Shown: positions 31,870 through 45,415 of the stretch, in pieces
Position numbering within the stretch: the first letter of the stretch is position 1
Layout: every line of letters begins with the position of its first letter
Assembly: GCA_965216515.1 (NCBI GenBank)
Contig: OZ244173.1
Span: 1,736,001 to 1,800,000, forward strand
Source: CAXMRP01 sp965216515
GTDB lineage: Bacteria; Pseudomonadota; Alphaproteobacteria; Rhizobiales; Afifellaceae
Length of the DNA: 64,000 nt
Direction: 5' to 3'
Notes under the pieces: model-generated
What the model saw: only the letters and a program-made list of their open reading frames with translations
What the model was told of the DNA's origin: nothing
Database searches by the model: none
Made by a program: the position numbers and the translations under genes

Positions 31870-33405
31870 ATGCCGCCGACAGGGTCTTGCCAGCACCGGA
31901 TCCTGCTTGCCGCAGCCGCCGCACTGATGATTGCGCCGGCCCGCGCCCAGCAGCCTGGCGCCGAAGTCGACTTCCTGTTGCGCGGCTCCGGCGATCCGGT
32001 GGTCATTGGCGATCTTTCGTCCGGCAATCCCGACGGAAGCGCGCCCGATCCCGGCCCTTTGGACGGGCCATCGGGCGCCGAGCCGGATGCCAGCGAAACG
32101 GCGCAGGCGGCAGCCGATGCCGGTGGACAGCCCGCGCCGCCCGCCGCACGACCGCTTGGGCCGGCCATGGCCGGCCCGGCCCCCGACGATCCGCTCGGCC
32201 CGCCCCTGCTGGGTCCGCAACCCCTGACACCGCCACCGGATGCCGACGCCGGCCCGCCGGCGCGGCGCCAAGACGATCCGTTTGCCGCGCCAGGCATCGC
32301 CGTCGGCACCTTCATCGTCCGTCCGACGCTCGATCTCGGCATCCTCGCCACCACCAATGCCGACGGCGGCCCCGACGGTCCCGATCGCATCGCCGCCCTC
32401 GTGGAGGCCAATATCGATGCGGTTTCCGACGGAACCGATCATCTGGTGCGTTTCGAAATGCGCGGCTCGGCAACGGGATATGGCGATCCGGCCCTCGACG
32501 AACGCGAGCTCGATGTCCGCCTGCTCGCCCGCCGCGACCTTGCCGGCGACACCCGGCTGGAGGCCACCGCCGGCTACAACCTCGGCCAGACCGCATTCAC
32601 CGACCCCGACACGCCCGGCGCTGCCACCGAACGGCCCGATGTGCACACGCTCTCCGCTGGCCTGCGGGCAGAGCGCACCGGCGGCGCCATCACCGCCTCG
32701 CTGGCCGGCAGCGTCGTCCGCACCCTCAACGAGGATGTTGCCCTCTCCGGCGGCGGCTTCGCCGACCTGTCCGGGCGCGACAGCACCGAATGGCAAGCCG
32801 AGGCCCGCATCGCCGTCGCCACGCGGGCCAGCCTGTCGCCGTTTCTCGCTGTCGCCGGCGGCCGCGTCGAGTATGACCAGCCGGTCGATCCCGGCGGCTT
32901 CTCCAGGGCCCGTGATTTCGCCGAGATCCGCGCCGGTATTGCCATCGACCGCGGCCCGAAGCTTTCCGGTGAATTGTCGGCCGGCTACCGCCGCGACGAC
33001 ATTGCCGATCCCGCGCTGGCCGACATTGAATCCCTCGTCGCCGAGGCCGATATCCTGTGGTCGCCGGTCCGGCTGACCCGGGTCCGCTTCCTGGCGACGT
33101 CGCGCACCGACGGCTCGTTCCAGCCCGGTGTCTCCGGTTCGCGCCTGAACGCGGTCGCCCTTTCCGTCGACCGCCGGTTCCGCAATCGCCTGCGGGCGGC
33201 GGTCGGCGCCGGATACGAGCGGGAGGATTTCATCGGCCTGTTGCGCACCGACCAGACGATCACCGGCTACGCGGAACTGCAATATGATGTCAGCCGCTAT
33301 GCCGCGATCGTCGGCCGCTACGACTATATCCGCACCGAAAGCGACGACCCCGCCGCCGTCGGCACCGAGCACCGGGCAAGCATACGACTGCGCGTGAAGC
33401 GCTGA
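31870..33405 (+). CDS. Outer-membrane beta-barrel protein (BBP2_2-like)
   Basis: A 511-residue exported protein. The signal peptide ends near residue 27 (APARA-Q). Residues about 45-140 are a Pro/Ala/Asp-rich linker. From about 150 (TFIVRPTLDLGILATTNADG) to the end there are alternating amphipathic strands with aromatic girdles. The end reads TGYAELQYDVSRYAAIVGRYDY, and the last residues alternate polar and hydrophobic. This matches the putative beta-barrel porin 2 type, often near polysaccharide genes. galU and galE downstream support an envelope role. Two other ATGs in frame occur upstream; 31870 puts the signal peptide at the start. Confidence 0.75.
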   Translation: MPPTGSCQHRILLAAAAALMIAPARAQQPGAEVDFLLRGSGDPVVIGDLSSGNPDGSAPDPGPLDGPSGAEPDASETAQAAADAGGQPAPPAARPLGPAMAGPAPDDPLGPPLLGPQPLTPPPDADAGPPARRQDDPFAAPGIAVGTFIVRPTLDLGILATTNADGGPDGPDRIAALVEANIDAVSDGTDHLVRFEMRGSATGYGDPALDERELDVRLLARRDLAGDTRLEATAGYNLGQTAFTDPDTPGAATERPDVHTLSAGLRAERTGGAITASLAGSVVRTLNEDVALSGGGFADLSGRDSTEWQAEARIAVATRASLSPFLAVAGGRVEYDQPVDPGGFSRARDFAEIRAGIAIDRGPKLSGELSAGYRRDDIADPALADIESLVAEADILWSPVRLTRVRFLATSRTDGSFQPGVSGSRLNAVALSVDRRFRNRLRAAVGAGYEREDFIGLLRTDQTITGYAELQYDVSRYAAIVGRYDYIRTESDDPAAVGTEHRASIRLRVKR

Positions 33406-33437
33406 GGCCGCGTTGCGAAAACCGGGTCGCCGGCCGC

Positions 33438-34343
33438 CTATTCGGCCGCGTCGCGCTGCGACGGGCCGTCGCTTGAAAAGATCTTGTCCAGTTCCGCCCG
33501 GAATTCCCCGGCAATGTCGCGCCGCGCCAGGGCGTGGGCGACATTGGCGGCCAAAAAGCCGGCCTTGGACCCGCAGTCGAAGGTGCGGCCCCGGAACCGG
33601 ACACCGGAAAACCGCTGGTTCTGCGAAAGCCGGATCATCGCATCGGTGAGCTGGATCTCGTCGCCGGCGCCCTCGGTCTGGGTCGCCAGCAGGTCGAAGA
33701 TCTCCGGTTGCAGAATGTAGCGCCCGGAAATGTAGAGATTGGAGGGCGCGTCGGCCTGAGCCGGTTTTTCGACCATCGCCGTCACTTCAAATCCGGTCTC
33801 GTCCTCCGCGCCGATCCCGACAATCCCGTAGCGGTGCACCTGGTCCGCCGCCACTTCCTCCACCGCGATCACATTGCCGCCGTGTTTCTGATACGCCGCC
33901 ATCATCTGGCTGAGGCAGCCCCGTTCCGCCTGCATCACCATGTCCGGCAGCAACACGGCGAACGGTTCACGGCCCACAATGTCGCGGGCGCACCAGACAG
34001 CGTGTCCGAGCCCCAGCGGCGCCTGCTGGCGGGTGAAGCTCGTCGCGCCCGGCTCCGGAAGGCCCGCCTTCAGCAAGGCGATCGCATCGTCCTTGCCGCG
34101 CGACGCCAATGTATCTTCCAGTTCGACCTGGATATCGAAATGGTCCTCGATCACCGCCTTGTTGCGGCCTGTGACGAACACGAAATGCTCGATGCCGGCC
34201 TCACGCGCCTCGTCAACCACATATTGGATGACCGGGCGATCGACGATCGTCAGCATTTCCTTCGGCATTGCCTTTGTGGCGGGAAGAAACCGCGTGCCGA
34301 GCCCGGCGACCGGGAAGACAGCCTTGCGAATGGGATTAACCAA
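33438..34343 (-). CDS. galU: UTP-glucose-1-phosphate uridylyltransferase
   Basis: A 301-residue nucleotidyltransferase making UDP-glucose for envelope polysaccharides. The nucleotide-binding signature AVFPVAGLGTRFLPATKAMP is at 8-27, followed by KEMLTIVDRPVIQYVVDEA. Other blocks are LGHAVWCARDIVG and VEKPAQADAPSNLYISGRYI, and GRTFDCGSKAGFL near the end. The start is TTG at 34343 with AAAGGA seven to eight bases before it; no ATG is in reach without losing the conserved N-terminus. It is divergent from galE, which also appears to use TTG. Confidence 0.95.
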   Translation of the reverse strand: MVNPIRKAVFPVAGLGTRFLPATKAMPKEMLTIVDRPVIQYVVDEAREAGIEHFVFVTGRNKAVIEDHFDIQVELEDTLASRGKDDAIALLKAGLPEPGATSFTRQQAPLGLGHAVWCARDIVGREPFAVLLPDMVMQAERGCLSQMMAAYQKHGGNVIAVEEVAADQVHRYGIVGIGAEDETGFEVTAMVEKPAQADAPSNLYISGRYILQPEIFDLLATQTEGAGDEIQLTDAMIRLSQNQRFSGVRFRGRTFDCGSKAGFLAANVAHALARRDIAGEFRAELDKIFSSDGPSQRDAAE

Positions 34344-34445
34344 TTGAAGTCCTTTCGGTTCGGGCGAAGCGCGTTCGATCCTATCTATTGCGGGCAGGGT
34401 TTAAACTTTGTTTACGATAAAATTCCGCCGACAGCGAGGCAGCAG

Positions 34446-35438
34446 TTGAGCGTATTGGTAACAGGTGCCGCCGGCTATATCGGCAGCCACATGGTTCTGG
34501 AGCTTCTTGACCGGGGCGAACGGGTTGTCGTGCTCGACAACCTGACCACAGGCCGCGAAGAGGCCATCGCCGCGGCGGCGGAAATCTTCATCGGCGATAT
34601 CGGCGACCGGGTTCTGATCGACCGCATTTTCGCCACCCGCGACATCGATACGGTCATCCATTTCGCCGGTTCCGTGGTGGTCCCTGAATCCGTCGCCGAT
34701 CCGCTCGGCTATTACCTGAACAACACCGTCAAGTCGCGCGAACTCCTGGCCGCCGCGGTCAGCGCCGGGGTGCCCCGTTTCATCTTTTCCTCAACCGCCG
34801 CGGTCTATGGCGTCCCGGCCGCCATACCGGTCGGCGAGGACGCACCGCTTGCGCCGCTCTCGCCCTACGGCGCATCCAAGCTGATGACCGAGCGCATGCT
34901 CGCAGATGCCGCGGCCGCCTATGGCACCGCTTATACGGTGTTGCGCTATTTCAATGTCGCCGGCGCCGATCCGGCCGGCCGCGTCGGCCAGTCGACGCGC
35001 GGCGCCACGCATCTCGTCAAGGTGGCGGTCGAAGCCGCCGTCGGCAAGCGCGACCATATCGCCGTCTATGGCACCGACTACGACACCCCCGACGGCACCG
35101 GTATCCGCGATTATATCCATGTCAGCGACCTTGTGCGCGCCCACTGCGCCGCGCTTGCGCACCTGCGCGCCGGCGGCGACAATCTGGTACTCAATTGCGG
35201 TTATGGCCGCGGCCACTCGGTGCTGGAGGTGCTCCATGCCGTTCAGCGTCTTTCCGGCCGGCTCCTCGACATCCGGCCCCGGGACCGGCGGCCCGGCGAC
35301 ATCGGCACGATAATCGCCCGCGCCGACACCATCCGCGAGCAACTCCACTGGACGCCACGCCACGACGATCTGGACACCATCGTCGGCCACGCGCTGGCAT
35401 GGGAAAACAAACTGGCCGCAAGACGGCGCACCGCCTGA
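34446..35438 (+). CDS. galE: UDP-glucose 4-epimerase
   Basis: A 330-residue short-chain dehydrogenase-type epimerase that interconverts UDP-glucose and UDP-galactose. The NAD-binding motif VTGAAGYIGSHMVLELLDRG starts at residue 5, FSSTAAVYG carries the catalytic Ser/Thr, and PYGASKLMTERM the Tyr and Lys. YFNVAGADP and RDYIHVSDL are also conserved. The start is TTG at 34446, since the conserved first strand begins immediately after; GAGG lies about seven bases upstream. Substrates agree with galU encoded divergently 102 bases away, so both sit in one UDP-sugar control region. Confidence 0.94.
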   Translation: MSVLVTGAAGYIGSHMVLELLDRGERVVVLDNLTTGREEAIAAAAEIFIGDIGDRVLIDRIFATRDIDTVIHFAGSVVVPESVADPLGYYLNNTVKSRELLAAAVSAGVPRFIFSSTAAVYGVPAAIPVGEDAPLAPLSPYGASKLMTERMLADAAAAYGTAYTVLRYFNVAGADPAGRVGQSTRGATHLVKVAVEAAVGKRDHIAVYGTDYDTPDGTGIRDYIHVSDLVRAHCAALAHLRAGGDNLVLNCGYGRGHSVLEVLHAVQRLSGRLLDIRPRDRRPGDIGTIIARADTIREQLHWTPRHDDLDTIVGHALAWENKLAARRRTA

Positions 35439-35574
35439 CGCCGCTTCGCCGCGGCTGCGCCGCCCGGACCGCCTGAACATGACACCCGGCGGCCATTTTG
35501 GCGAAAGGCGTGGAATTTTCCCCGCTTCCCCCCATATTATCCGGAGAAACTGATTCGCATACGGGAATCCAGCC

Positions 35575-36783
35575 ATGCCCCGACTGGCCGTTCGTAGCGT
35601 ATTTGTCCTTCTGCTCGCTCTGTTTGCCGGCCCTGCCCTCGCCGATACCGGATTCGACCGGTGGGTCCGTGAGTTCTGGCCGACCGCCCGCTCCGCCGGC
35701 ATATCGCCGGCCACCTACAATGCCGCCTTTCGGGGATTGACGCCCGATCCGGAGGTGCTGGAAAAGGCCCGTTACCAGCCGGAATTTGTCAAGCCGCTGT
35801 GGGATTATGTCGACAAGGCGGTCTCCGAGAAACGGCTGGAGAACGGCACGGCCATGCTGCGCCGGTATGCCCGGCTCCTTGACGCGCTGGAACGCGCCTA
35901 CGGCGTCGACCGCCACATTCTGGTTGCCATCTGGGGCATGGAATCCTCCTACGGCCAGGTGCTCGATGACCCCAAGATCGTCAAGAATGTCATCCGCTCG
36001 CTGGCGACCCTTGCCTATGCCGACCGCCGGCGCCGCCGGTTTGGCCGCCAGCAGCTGATCGCCGCCCTGAAGATCGTTCAGCGCGGCGACATCACACTGA
36101 ACCGGATGACCGGCTCCTGGGCCGGCGCGATGGGCCATACCCAGTTCATTCCCACCACCTACAATGCCTATGCGGTCGATTTCGACGGTGACGGCCGGCG
36201 CGACATCTGGACCACGCCCACCGATGCACTGGCTTCCGCCGCCAACTACCTGAAAAAGGCCGGTTGGCGGACTGGCCGGACATGGGGATACGAAATCGCG
36301 TTGAAACGCGGCTTCAACTATCGCTACGCCGACGAAAAGACCAGCCGGACAATCGCCGAATGGCAGCAGCTGGGTGTGGTGCGCGTCGGCGGGCGGCCGT
36401 TCCCGCGGCCAGCCGACAAGGCGGTGCTCCTGCTTCCCGCCGGTGCCAGCGGACCGGGTTTCCTGATGCTGCGCAACCACTATGTCATCAAGCGCTACAA
36501 CAACGCCACGGCCTACGCACTCGCCATCGGCCATCTTGCCGACCGGCTGCGCGGCGGCGGGCCGTTCCAACGCGCCTGGCCGACCGACGAAAGACCGTTG
36601 CAAGGTGCCGAATTGCGCGAGATCCAGAGCCATCTGGCCCGCGCCGGTTACTATGGCGGCAAGATCGACGGCAAGATCGGACCGATGTCGAAAGAGGCCA
36701 TTCGCGCCTATCAGGCCCGCCGTGGCCTGGAGCCGGACGGCTTCGCCGGATTTAATTTGCTGTTGCGACTGCGCGACGGCTAA
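35575..36783 (+). CDS. Lytic murein transglycosylase, MltB-like, with peptidoglycan-binding domain
   Basis: A 402-residue periplasmic enzyme. It has a signal peptide of about 23 residues (ending ALA-D) and a catalytic SLT_2 domain with Glu123 in IWGMESSYGQ. SWAGAMGHTQFIPTTYNAYA and DGDGRRDIWTTPTDALASAA are the classic motifs that follow. The C-terminal 60 residues form a PG_binding_1 domain (REIQSHLARAGYYGGKIDGK, ending GLEPDGFAGFNLLLRL). It cleaves the MurNAc-GlcNAc bond to give anhydro-muropeptides. No lipobox Cys follows the signal, so it is soluble rather than a lipoprotein like E. coli MltB. Confidence 0.93.
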   Translation: MPRLAVRSVFVLLLALFAGPALADTGFDRWVREFWPTARSAGISPATYNAAFRGLTPDPEVLEKARYQPEFVKPLWDYVDKAVSEKRLENGTAMLRRYARLLDALERAYGVDRHILVAIWGMESSYGQVLDDPKIVKNVIRSLATLAYADRRRRRFGRQQLIAALKIVQRGDITLNRMTGSWAGAMGHTQFIPTTYNAYAVDFDGDGRRDIWTTPTDALASAANYLKKAGWRTGRTWGYEIALKRGFNYRYADEKTSRTIAEWQQLGVVRVGGRPFPRPADKAVLLLPAGASGPGFLMLRNHYVIKRYNNATAYALAIGHLADRLRGGGPFQRAWPTDERPLQGAELREIQSHLARAGYYGGKIDGKIGPMSKEAIRAYQARRGLEPDGFAGFNLLLRLRDG

Positions 36784-36906
36784 GGTCCGGCTGTCGGCGC
36801 CACAACCGGCGGCCCGGCGATCTGCCGGCGTCGGGCCGGACTGGACGCCTCGTACGGGCCAACGGCCGCGATCGGGCACCGGCCCCCGCGGGCACAAGCG
36901 AAACAC

Positions 36907-36948
36907 GCCGGACAAGACAGGCCGGACGAGACAGGCCGAACGAGACGA
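36907..36948. repeat. 14-bp tandem repeat, three units
   Basis: GCCGGACAAGACAG (36907-36920), GCCGGACGAGACAG (36921-36934) and GCCGAACGAGACGA (36935-36948), then a partial GACAGGCAG. It ends just before the ATG of the DUF459 gene at 36961 and takes the place of an obvious ribosome-binding site. Confidence 0.85.
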
Positions 36949-36960
36949 GACAGGCAGTCG

Positions 36961-38523
36961 ATGCGTATCCACCCCTTCCTTGCCGGACTGGCCCTCTTCC
37001 TTGCCGTGGCCGGACCGGTCGCGGCCAGTGACCAGGTGCCGCTGATCCGCCTGGCCCAGGCCGAAGAGCCGCCCAAACGCCCCGGTCTCTTCCGCTTTCT
37101 GTTCGGCGGCTCCAATCGCGACCAGAACGCTGCGCCGCCGGCCGAGACCCGCAAGGCCGCGCCAAAGCGTTCGACCCGGCCGCGCGCAACCCGCCGCAAC
37201 CGCAGTTCCGGCACGGCAAAGCGGCGATCGGGTGGCACGAAGGCGCGCATCGTCTCCGCGCCGAAACCGGCTTATGACGGGCCGGTTTCCAATGTCCTTG
37301 TTGTCGGAGATTTCATGGCCCAGGCCCTGTCGGGAGGGCTCGTCGCGGCGTTTCAGGACAGCCCCGAAATCCAGATCGTCAACGCCGCGGAGGGCGCATC
37401 CGGCCTCGTCCGCATCGATTATTTCGACTGGATCGCCGAGTTGCGCGCCCTGGTCGCCCGCTACGAACCGGCGGCGATCGTCGTCATGGTCGGCGCCAAT
37501 GACAGCCAGCCCTTCCGCACCGACGCCGGCCGCATCCAGCCCGGCAGCGAGGAATGGCGTGCCGCCTATGTCGCTCGCGTTCGCGCCTTTGTCGCCGCGC
37601 TGGCGGAGACGGAAACGCCGGCGATCTGGGCCGGCCTGGTGCCGATTTCAAAGGCCAAGCTCTCACGCGCCTATTCGGAGTTCAACACCATCTATCAGGA
37701 GACCGCCAGCGCCGCAGCCATGCCCTTTGTGCCCTTGTGGGACGGTTTCGCCGACGATCAGGGCCGGTTTGCCGCCAGCGGCCCGGACATCAACGGCCAG
37801 ACCCGGCGGTTGCGGATCAATGACGGCCTGAATTTCACATCTGCGGGCAAGCGCAAGCTGGCCTTCTTTCTCGAGCAGAACATCCGCCAGATCATCCGCG
37901 ACGGCACGGTGCCGCAATTTGCCGCCGCCACCCAGCGCAATGCCGCCAGCCGGGCCCGCATCAGCCCGATGATTGCCCTCGACACCTTGTCGGTGCCAGC
38001 CGGCGCCGAACTGGCGACGTTTCCGCAACCCGAACCGGCGGCCGAAACCGCCGCCGCGCCAGATAACGCGCCAGAAAACGCACCAGACAACGCGCCAGAA
38101 AACGCCATTGACGACGCGACCGGCAATGCAGAGGTCACCGGGCCCGGCCCCGCAGCCGACTCTCACGCCGACTCTGGCCGGAACTCCGGACTGGACCCTG
38201 AACTCGGCCCCGGAACCGGCGGCAGCATTGGAAGCGAGAAGACGAAAATCGCGGCCGCCGATCAGGCGGCATCGCCGGTCAACGCGCCGGATTCCACAGA
38301 CATCCGTATCCCGGTCCGTCAGGCCGGCAGGAAACCGGACGATGCGGGACCGCAAAACGGAGGAACCGGCGATCGGGCGCTGGCCGACGGTCCGCCACCG
38401 CCTGGTCGCGTCGACAACTATGCCTGGCCGCGAACGCAACCGGCGCCGCCCTCCGCCGTGACCGCCGAAGCGACCGCGGCCGGGACCGGCCCCACTAGCG
38501 CGGCAGCAGCGAAGAGCCCGTGA
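36961..38523 (+). CDS. Exported SGNH-fold protein, DUF459 family, with long disordered tail
   Basis: A 520-residue protein: signal peptide to about 22, a basic linker, an SGNH/DUF459 domain at about 105-325, then about 190 residues of Ala/Pro/Asn/Asp-rich tail with near-repeats of NAPENAPDNAPEN. SGNH blocks visible are VLVVGDFMAQAL (block I), GASGLVRIDYFDW, VVMVGANDSQPF (block III Gly-x-Asn-Asp) and LNFTSAGKRKLAFF at the usual Asp/His region. The block I Ser is replaced by Phe, and block V shows no clear DxxH, so hydrolase activity is doubtful. DUF459 genes often sit by lytic transglycosylases, as here. The 3' end overlaps gltD by 29 bases. Confidence 0.8.
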   Translation: MRIHPFLAGLALFLAVAGPVAASDQVPLIRLAQAEEPPKRPGLFRFLFGGSNRDQNAAPPAETRKAAPKRSTRPRATRRNRSSGTAKRRSGGTKARIVSAPKPAYDGPVSNVLVVGDFMAQALSGGLVAAFQDSPEIQIVNAAEGASGLVRIDYFDWIAELRALVARYEPAAIVVMVGANDSQPFRTDAGRIQPGSEEWRAAYVARVRAFVAALAETETPAIWAGLVPISKAKLSRAYSEFNTIYQETASAAAMPFVPLWDGFADDQGRFAASGPDINGQTRRLRINDGLNFTSAGKRKLAFFLEQNIRQIIRDGTVPQFAAATQRNAASRARISPMIALDTLSVPAGAELATFPQPEPAAETAAAPDNAPENAPDNAPENAIDDATGNAEVTGPGPAADSHADSGRNSGLDPELGPGTGGSIGSEKTKIAAADQAASPVNAPDSTDIRIPVRQAGRKPDDAGPQNGGTGDRALADGPPPPGRVDNYAWPRTQPAPPSAVTAEATAAGTGPTSAAAAKSP

Positions 38524-39913
38524 GATAGGTATCGACGGATTGCGCCGCCTGCCGGCCCTCGCGGATCGCCCACACGACCAGCGACTGGCCCCGCCGCATG
38601 TCACCGGCGACAAACACCTTGTCCACAGAGGTCGCATAATCGCGGGTATCGGCACGCACATTGCCGCGCTGATCCTTGTCCACGCCAAGCGCCTCGATCA
38701 TGCCGTCATGTACGGGATGAACGAAACCCATGGCCAGCAGCACCAGATCCGCCTTGAGGCGGAACTCGCTGCCCTCCACCGGATTGAATGCGTCGTCGAC
38801 CCGCACGCACTCCAGCGCTGTCACCCGCCCGTCGCGGCCTTCGAACCGCCGCGTCATGACGGAAAACGCCCGGTCGGCCCCCTCTTCGTGACTTGACGAG
38901 GTGCGCAGTCGCAACGGCCAGTCAGGCCAGGTCAGCGCCTTGTCGGGCAGCACCGGCGGTTCCGGCATGATTTCAAGCTGGGTCACCGAAAGCGCGCCCT
39001 GGCGCACCGACGTCCCGATACAGTCCGATCCCGTATCGCCGCCGCCGATGACCACGACATGCTTGGCCCCGGCCAGAATTGGCGTCTCATCGGGTTGCGG
39101 CTCGTTGCCGACCCGGCGGTTCTGCTGGGGCAGGAAATCCATGGCGAAGTGAACGCCGTCCAGATCGCGGCCCTCGACGGCCAGATCGCGGGGTTCCTCC
39201 GCGCCGCCGGCCAGCACGACCGCGTCGTGGGCCGCCACAAGCTCCGCGACCGGCATGTCGGCACCGACATGGACGCCCGTGTGGAACGCCACGCCCTCGG
39301 CCGTCATTTGCCCGATCCGCCGGTCGATCAGGTGTTTTTCCATTTTGAAGTCGGGAATGCCGTAGCGCAACAAGCCGCCGGCTTTTGCATTGCGTTCAAA
39401 CACATGGACGTCGTGGCCGGCCCGGGCAAGTTGCTGCGCACAGGCAAGGCCCGCCGGGCCCGAACCGATGATCGCCACCGACTTGCCGGTTTTGCGCGTC
39501 GCCGGCTCCGGATGGATCCAGCCTTCCTTCCAGGCCCGGTCGACGATGGCGCATTCCACGGTCTTGATGGTCACCGGCGTGTCGATGATGTTCAGCGTGC
39601 ACGCTTCCTCGCAGGGCGCCGGACAGATCCGGCCGGTGAATTCGGGAAAATTGTTGGTGGAGTGAAGATTGCGCGCCGCTTCCGCCCAGTCGCCCTGATA
39701 GACGAGATCGTTCCAGTCGGGAATCTGGTTGTTGACCGGACATCCGGTGTGACAATAGGGGATGCCGCAATCCATGCAGCGCGCCGCCTGTTCGCGCGTG
39801 CCGCCCTCCGACAGCGGGATCACGAATTCCCGATAGTTGCGGATGCGGTCGGCCGCCGGCCGATACTTGCGGTCCTGGCGGTCGATTTCCAGGAAGCCTG
39901 TTACCTTGCCCAT
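38495..39913 (-). CDS. gltD: Glutamate synthase [NADPH] small subunit
   Basis: A 472-residue flavoprotein subunit. N-terminal Cys clusters for two [4Fe-4S] centres are seen in CMDCGIPYCHTGCPVNN and CPAPCEEACTLNI. The FAD-binding motif is VAIIGSGPAGLACAQQLA (about 147-164) and the NADPH-binding motif is VVVIGGGDTGSDCIG (about 286-300). It takes electrons from NADPH and passes them to GltB. It lies 18 bases downstream of gltB, and AGGGAAC precedes the ATG. Its end overlaps the convergent DUF459 gene. Confidence 0.96.
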   Translation of the reverse strand: MGKVTGFLEIDRQDRKYRPAADRIRNYREFVIPLSEGGTREQAARCMDCGIPYCHTGCPVNNQIPDWNDLVYQGDWAEAARNLHSTNNFPEFTGRICPAPCEEACTLNIIDTPVTIKTVECAIVDRAWKEGWIHPEPATRKTGKSVAIIGSGPAGLACAQQLARAGHDVHVFERNAKAGGLLRYGIPDFKMEKHLIDRRIGQMTAEGVAFHTGVHVGADMPVAELVAAHDAVVLAGGAEEPRDLAVEGRDLDGVHFAMDFLPQQNRRVGNEPQPDETPILAGAKHVVVIGGGDTGSDCIGTSVRQGALSVTQLEIMPEPPVLPDKALTWPDWPLRLRTSSSHEEGADRAFSVMTRRFEGRDGRVTALECVRVDDAFNPVEGSEFRLKADLVLLAMGFVHPVHDGMIEALGVDKDQRGNVRADTRDYATSVDKVFVAGDMRRGQSLVVWAIREGRQAAQSVDTYLTGSSLLPR

Positions 39914-39931
39914 GTTCCCTGCCCTCGGCGC

Positions 39932-44668
<4,737 letters not shown>

Positions 44669-44841
44669 GTCCTCACCACCCTCGTCCGACCACCATTTCC
44701 GGTCCGCCAGGACAGGTCGTCCGGCCGGGACCGCTGCCCCGCTTGCGGCAACACCGCCGATCGGGTCACATCGTTACGATGCGGCTCGAGCCGGGAAACG
44801 CGTGCTTCCGCTCACAATCCTGGGTGCGGTGTGCCGCCGCC

Positions 44842-44883
44842 GTGTCCGCCGTGTCCGCCGTGTCCGCCGTGTCCGCCGTGTCC
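44842..44883. repeat. 9-bp tandem repeat upstream of gltB
   Basis: Four perfect copies of GTGTCCGCC at 44842, 44851, 44860 and 44869, then a partial GTGTCC at 44878-44883. It is 174-215 bases upstream of the gltB start. Read on the minus strand it gives Asp-Thr-Ala repeats in one frame with no support as a gene. Confidence 0.9.
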
Positions 44884-45117
44884 AATGTACCGGTCCCAGG
44901 TTCAGCGCCCGCGTTCCGGCACCGGTCCGTTTGTTTGCCCGTTGTCGTTTGCGGAGCGGGCGTCGGGCCAGCGCGCCCCTTCGGCATCGATTTAGGACAG
45001 TATGGCTGTCCTTTCCCGATACAATGCCAAATTTCTCACCGGTCGGCAAGACCACCGGCCCGCCCGCCCGGTCAGGCGTCCGGCCGGCCATCGGATATAC
45101 CCGATCGGTGCCGGCCA

Positions 45118-45165
45118 GTCACTCGTCCCGGTCACTTATCCCGGTCACTTGTCCCGGTCACTCGT
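45118..45165. repeat. 13-bp tandem repeat upstream of gltB
   Basis: CCCGGTCACTTAT (45127), CCCGGTCACTTGT (45140) and CCCGGTCACTCGT (45153), preceded by a 9-base partial unit at 45118. The unit and sequence differ from the 9-bp array 235 bases away. Confidence 0.85.
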
Positions 45166-45415
45166 CTTTGATTTCCAGTTGATCGGCATTCGGCGCACAG
45201 TGCGACAGGCTGTTCCGCGTGCCCGGCGCGGAACAATCGCCCGAGAGGCCCGTCCGGCCTTGCTTGTCGCCCCCTTGCGCAATCCGGACGGGCCGCCCCG
45301 CCGCCGCCAGAACGACTGCCCCCAAAGGTCACCTGGCCCGAACGCCGCTGCCCCGGGCCATCGGCCTGCTTGCCGCGACATCGAAACCGGCGATTGACGC
45401 CGGCCGCGATCCGCC

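Larger units (their letters stand above)
44669..45415. other. 747-base gap upstream of gltB
   Basis: It separates gltB from a same-strand creatininase gene. It contains two tandem arrays (44842-44883 and 45118-45165) but no gene with recognisable content; all reading frames are low-complexity or Arg/Pro-rich. The gltB promoter must lie here, but no clear -35/-10 pair stood out. Confidence 0.5.
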
